This document shows positions 62,844 through 64,000 of a DNA stretch of 64,000 nt, piece by piece. Source of the DNA: Rhodoferax sp. (GTDB lineage Bacteria; Pseudomonadota; Gammaproteobacteria; Burkholderiales; Burkholderiaceae_C). The DNA lies in the NCBI RefSeq assembly GCF_030697375.1, contig NZ_JAUYQD010000026.1, positions 1 through 64,000 of the forward strand. Direction: 5' to 3'. A program made the translations under genes and the position numbers. The notes below the pieces were generated by a model. That model worked only from the letters and a program-made list of their open reading frames with translations, ran no database searches and was not told the DNA's origin. Position 1 is the first letter of the stretch; each line of letters opens with the position of its first letter.

Positions 62844-64000
62844 ATGCGACGCAAAACACTCATCCTGGCGTTGATCACGGCGGGCTTGGTGATGGCCGCA
62901 ACATCGGCGGCCTTCAGCATCAATCCCATGCACTGGTTTTTCCCCAAAACCCAGTTCGGTACCGCGTCCACCGACGCAGTGGCCCTGGCGCAAGCGCCGA
63001 CGCCGGCACCTGCCGCCGTGCCTGCCTTGCCCAGCGGCAGCACCCCCAATTTTCGCGCCATCGTGCAAACGGCGGGGCCTGCGGTGGTGGGCGTCACCGT
63101 GGCCGGTCTGCACACTGCCGACCCGGATGAATTCGCGTTGGATCCCAACGATCCATTTTTCCAATTTTTCCGCGGCTTACCGGGCTTTCAGTGGCGGATG
63201 CCCAGGCAGGGCCCGGGAGGCACCATCCCGTTTCGCAGCCAAGGATCCGGCTTCATCATTGACAGCGACGGCCTGATCCTGACCAACGCACACGTGGTAC
63301 GGGACGCCAAGGAAGTCACCATCAAACTCAGCGACCGGCGCGAGTTCAAAGCCAAAGTGCTGGGCAGCGACACGTCCACCGATATTGCCGTGCTGCGCAT
63401 TGATGCCAAAAATCTGCCGGTGGTGCGCCTGGGGGATGCACAGCAGCTCCAGGTTGGCGATCCCGTGCTGGCCATTGGCTCGCCTTTTGGTTTTGAGCAA
63501 AGCGCCACCCAGGGCATTGTGAGCGCCAAAGGCCGCTCGCTGCCGGGCGATGCCGCAGTACCTTTCATTCAGACCGACGTGGCCGTGAATCCGGGGAACT
63601 CAGGCGGCCCCCTCTTCGACGGCACCGGCGCGGTGGTGGGCATCAATGCACAAATCTATTCCCAGTCAGGCGGCTACCAAGGCCTGTCGTTTGCCATTCC
63701 CATCAACGTGGCACTGAAAGTGAAAGACCAGATCGTCGCGACGGGGCAGGCCTCGCATGCCCGGCTGGGGGTCACCGTTCAGGACCTGAACCAGGCCTTG
63801 GCAGAGTCTTTCGGCTTGGCTCGGCTGGAGGGTGCGTTGATCACCCAAGTTGCACCGGGCAGTGCAGCCGCCAAGGCCGACCTGAGCCCGGGCGACGTGA
63901 TCACGGAGTTCAATGGCGAGCCCATCCTCCGCGCGGGGGATTTGAGCAGCCGCATCAGTCTGGCAAGGCCGGGCGAAACGGTACGACTCCACGTCTGGCA
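62844..64000 (+). CDS. degQ: DegQ/Do-type periplasmic serine protease (runs off right edge)
   Basis: Starts at ATG 62844 after AAGGA and is open to the window end (385 codons). A signal/anchor (TLILALITAGLVMAATSAAFS) precedes the trypsin-like domain with catalytic His150 (TNAHVV), Asp180 (STDIAVL) and Ser253 (NPGNSGGP). The first PDZ domain begins near residue 310 (ARLGVTVQDLNQALAESFGL). A second PDZ is expected beyond the edge. Divergent from ftsH with 71 bp between. Periplasmic protein quality control. Confidence 0.93.
   Translation, partial: MRRKTLILALITAGLVMAATSAAFSINPMHWFFPKTQFGTASTDAVALAQAPTPAPAAVPALPSGSTPNFRAIVQTAGPAVVGVTVAGLHTADPDEFALDPNDPFFQFFRGLPGFQWRMPRQGPGGTIPFRSQGSGFIIDSDGLILTNAHVVRDAKEVTIKLSDRREFKAKVLGSDTSTDIAVLRIDAKNLPVVRLGDAQQLQVGDPVLAIGSPFGFEQSATQGIVSAKGRSLPGDAAVPFIQTDVAVNPGNSGGPLFDGTGAVVGINAQIYSQSGGYQGLSFAIPINVALKVKDQIVATGQASHARLGVTVQDLNQALAESFGLARLEGALITQVAPGSAAAKADLSPGDVITEFNGEPILRAGDLSSRISLARPGETVRLHVW

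Overview
The window looks like a chromosomal segment of a betaproteobacterium of the order Burkholderiales, probably family Comamonadaceae (Rhodoferax or Polaromonas type). The grounds are GC-rich coding DNA, a LiuR-controlled leucine/isovalerate module, a PhaM polyhydroxybutyrate granule protein, several chemoreceptors, glyQ and glyS as separate genes, an NrdD/NrdG anaerobic ribonucleotide reductase, and short dispersed palindromic repeats that I recall as typical of this family. The genus is an inference; no rRNA or tRNA gene is visible.

Layout. 1-202 is the 5' end of an IS630-type transposase running off the left edge. 575-12672 is acyl-CoA and carbon metabolism: an acyl-CoA dehydrogenase, a thiolase with a LiuR-type operator, aceK, a beta carbonic anhydrase, an LTA-synthase-like sulfatase, isovaleryl-CoA dehydrogenase, a thioesterase, the MerR regulator LiuR and a divergent metallo-beta-lactamase-fold hydrolase. 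Two orphan exported-protein genes (1797-2498 and 8549-9379) interrupt it. 12768-15550 holds a chemoreceptor and a FecR-domain protein. 15605-24500 is housekeeping: YgjP-type metallopeptidase, plsC, gmhB, glyS, glyQ, lnt, a CorC-like CBS protein and a GNAT acetyltransferase. 24633-27618 is a mobile-element zone: a group II intron 3' remnant, a mosaic insertion sequence, a truncated hypothetical gene and an intact IS5-group element. 27801-34524 has queA-tgt, a DUF2249 protein, a second chemoreceptor, a FIST sensor and phaM.

34635-42255 is a compact minus-strand locus that reads as a dedicated copper-acquisition system: two DUF2946 proteins, a PCu(A)C chaperone, a TonB-dependent receptor, TonB, ExbB, ExbD, a BNR-repeat protein with a Cys-rich HSCECC motif, and a CPTC thioredoxin-like protein. 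42394-50712 carries a DksA-like zinc finger, MarC, an FAH-family hydrolase, DUF3108 and DUF3567 proteins, purU, a third chemoreceptor, psd and a LysR regulator. 50808-58716 has a GlcD-type flavoprotein, a Bor-like lipoprotein, a biotinyl-carboxyltransferase fusion, an R. etli-type asparaginase and an anaerobic ribonucleotide reductase operon in which the glycyl-radical segment sits on its own small gene. 58778 to the right edge has a DTW tRNA-modification enzyme and a stress-protein group: cyclic-nucleotide-binding protein, host-attachment-family protein, second-type FtsH and a DegQ-type protease cut by the window edge.

The most unusual signals are: (1) a dispersed palindromic repeat (about 50 bp, ten candidate copies) that often lies inside genes in an open frame and so adds peptide to unrelated proteins; (2) an exact 49-bp duplication of the ivd 3' end flanking an AT-rich lipoprotein gene, from which the pre-insertion gene overlap can be reconstructed; (3) the split NrdD; (4) the self-contained TonB-copper locus.
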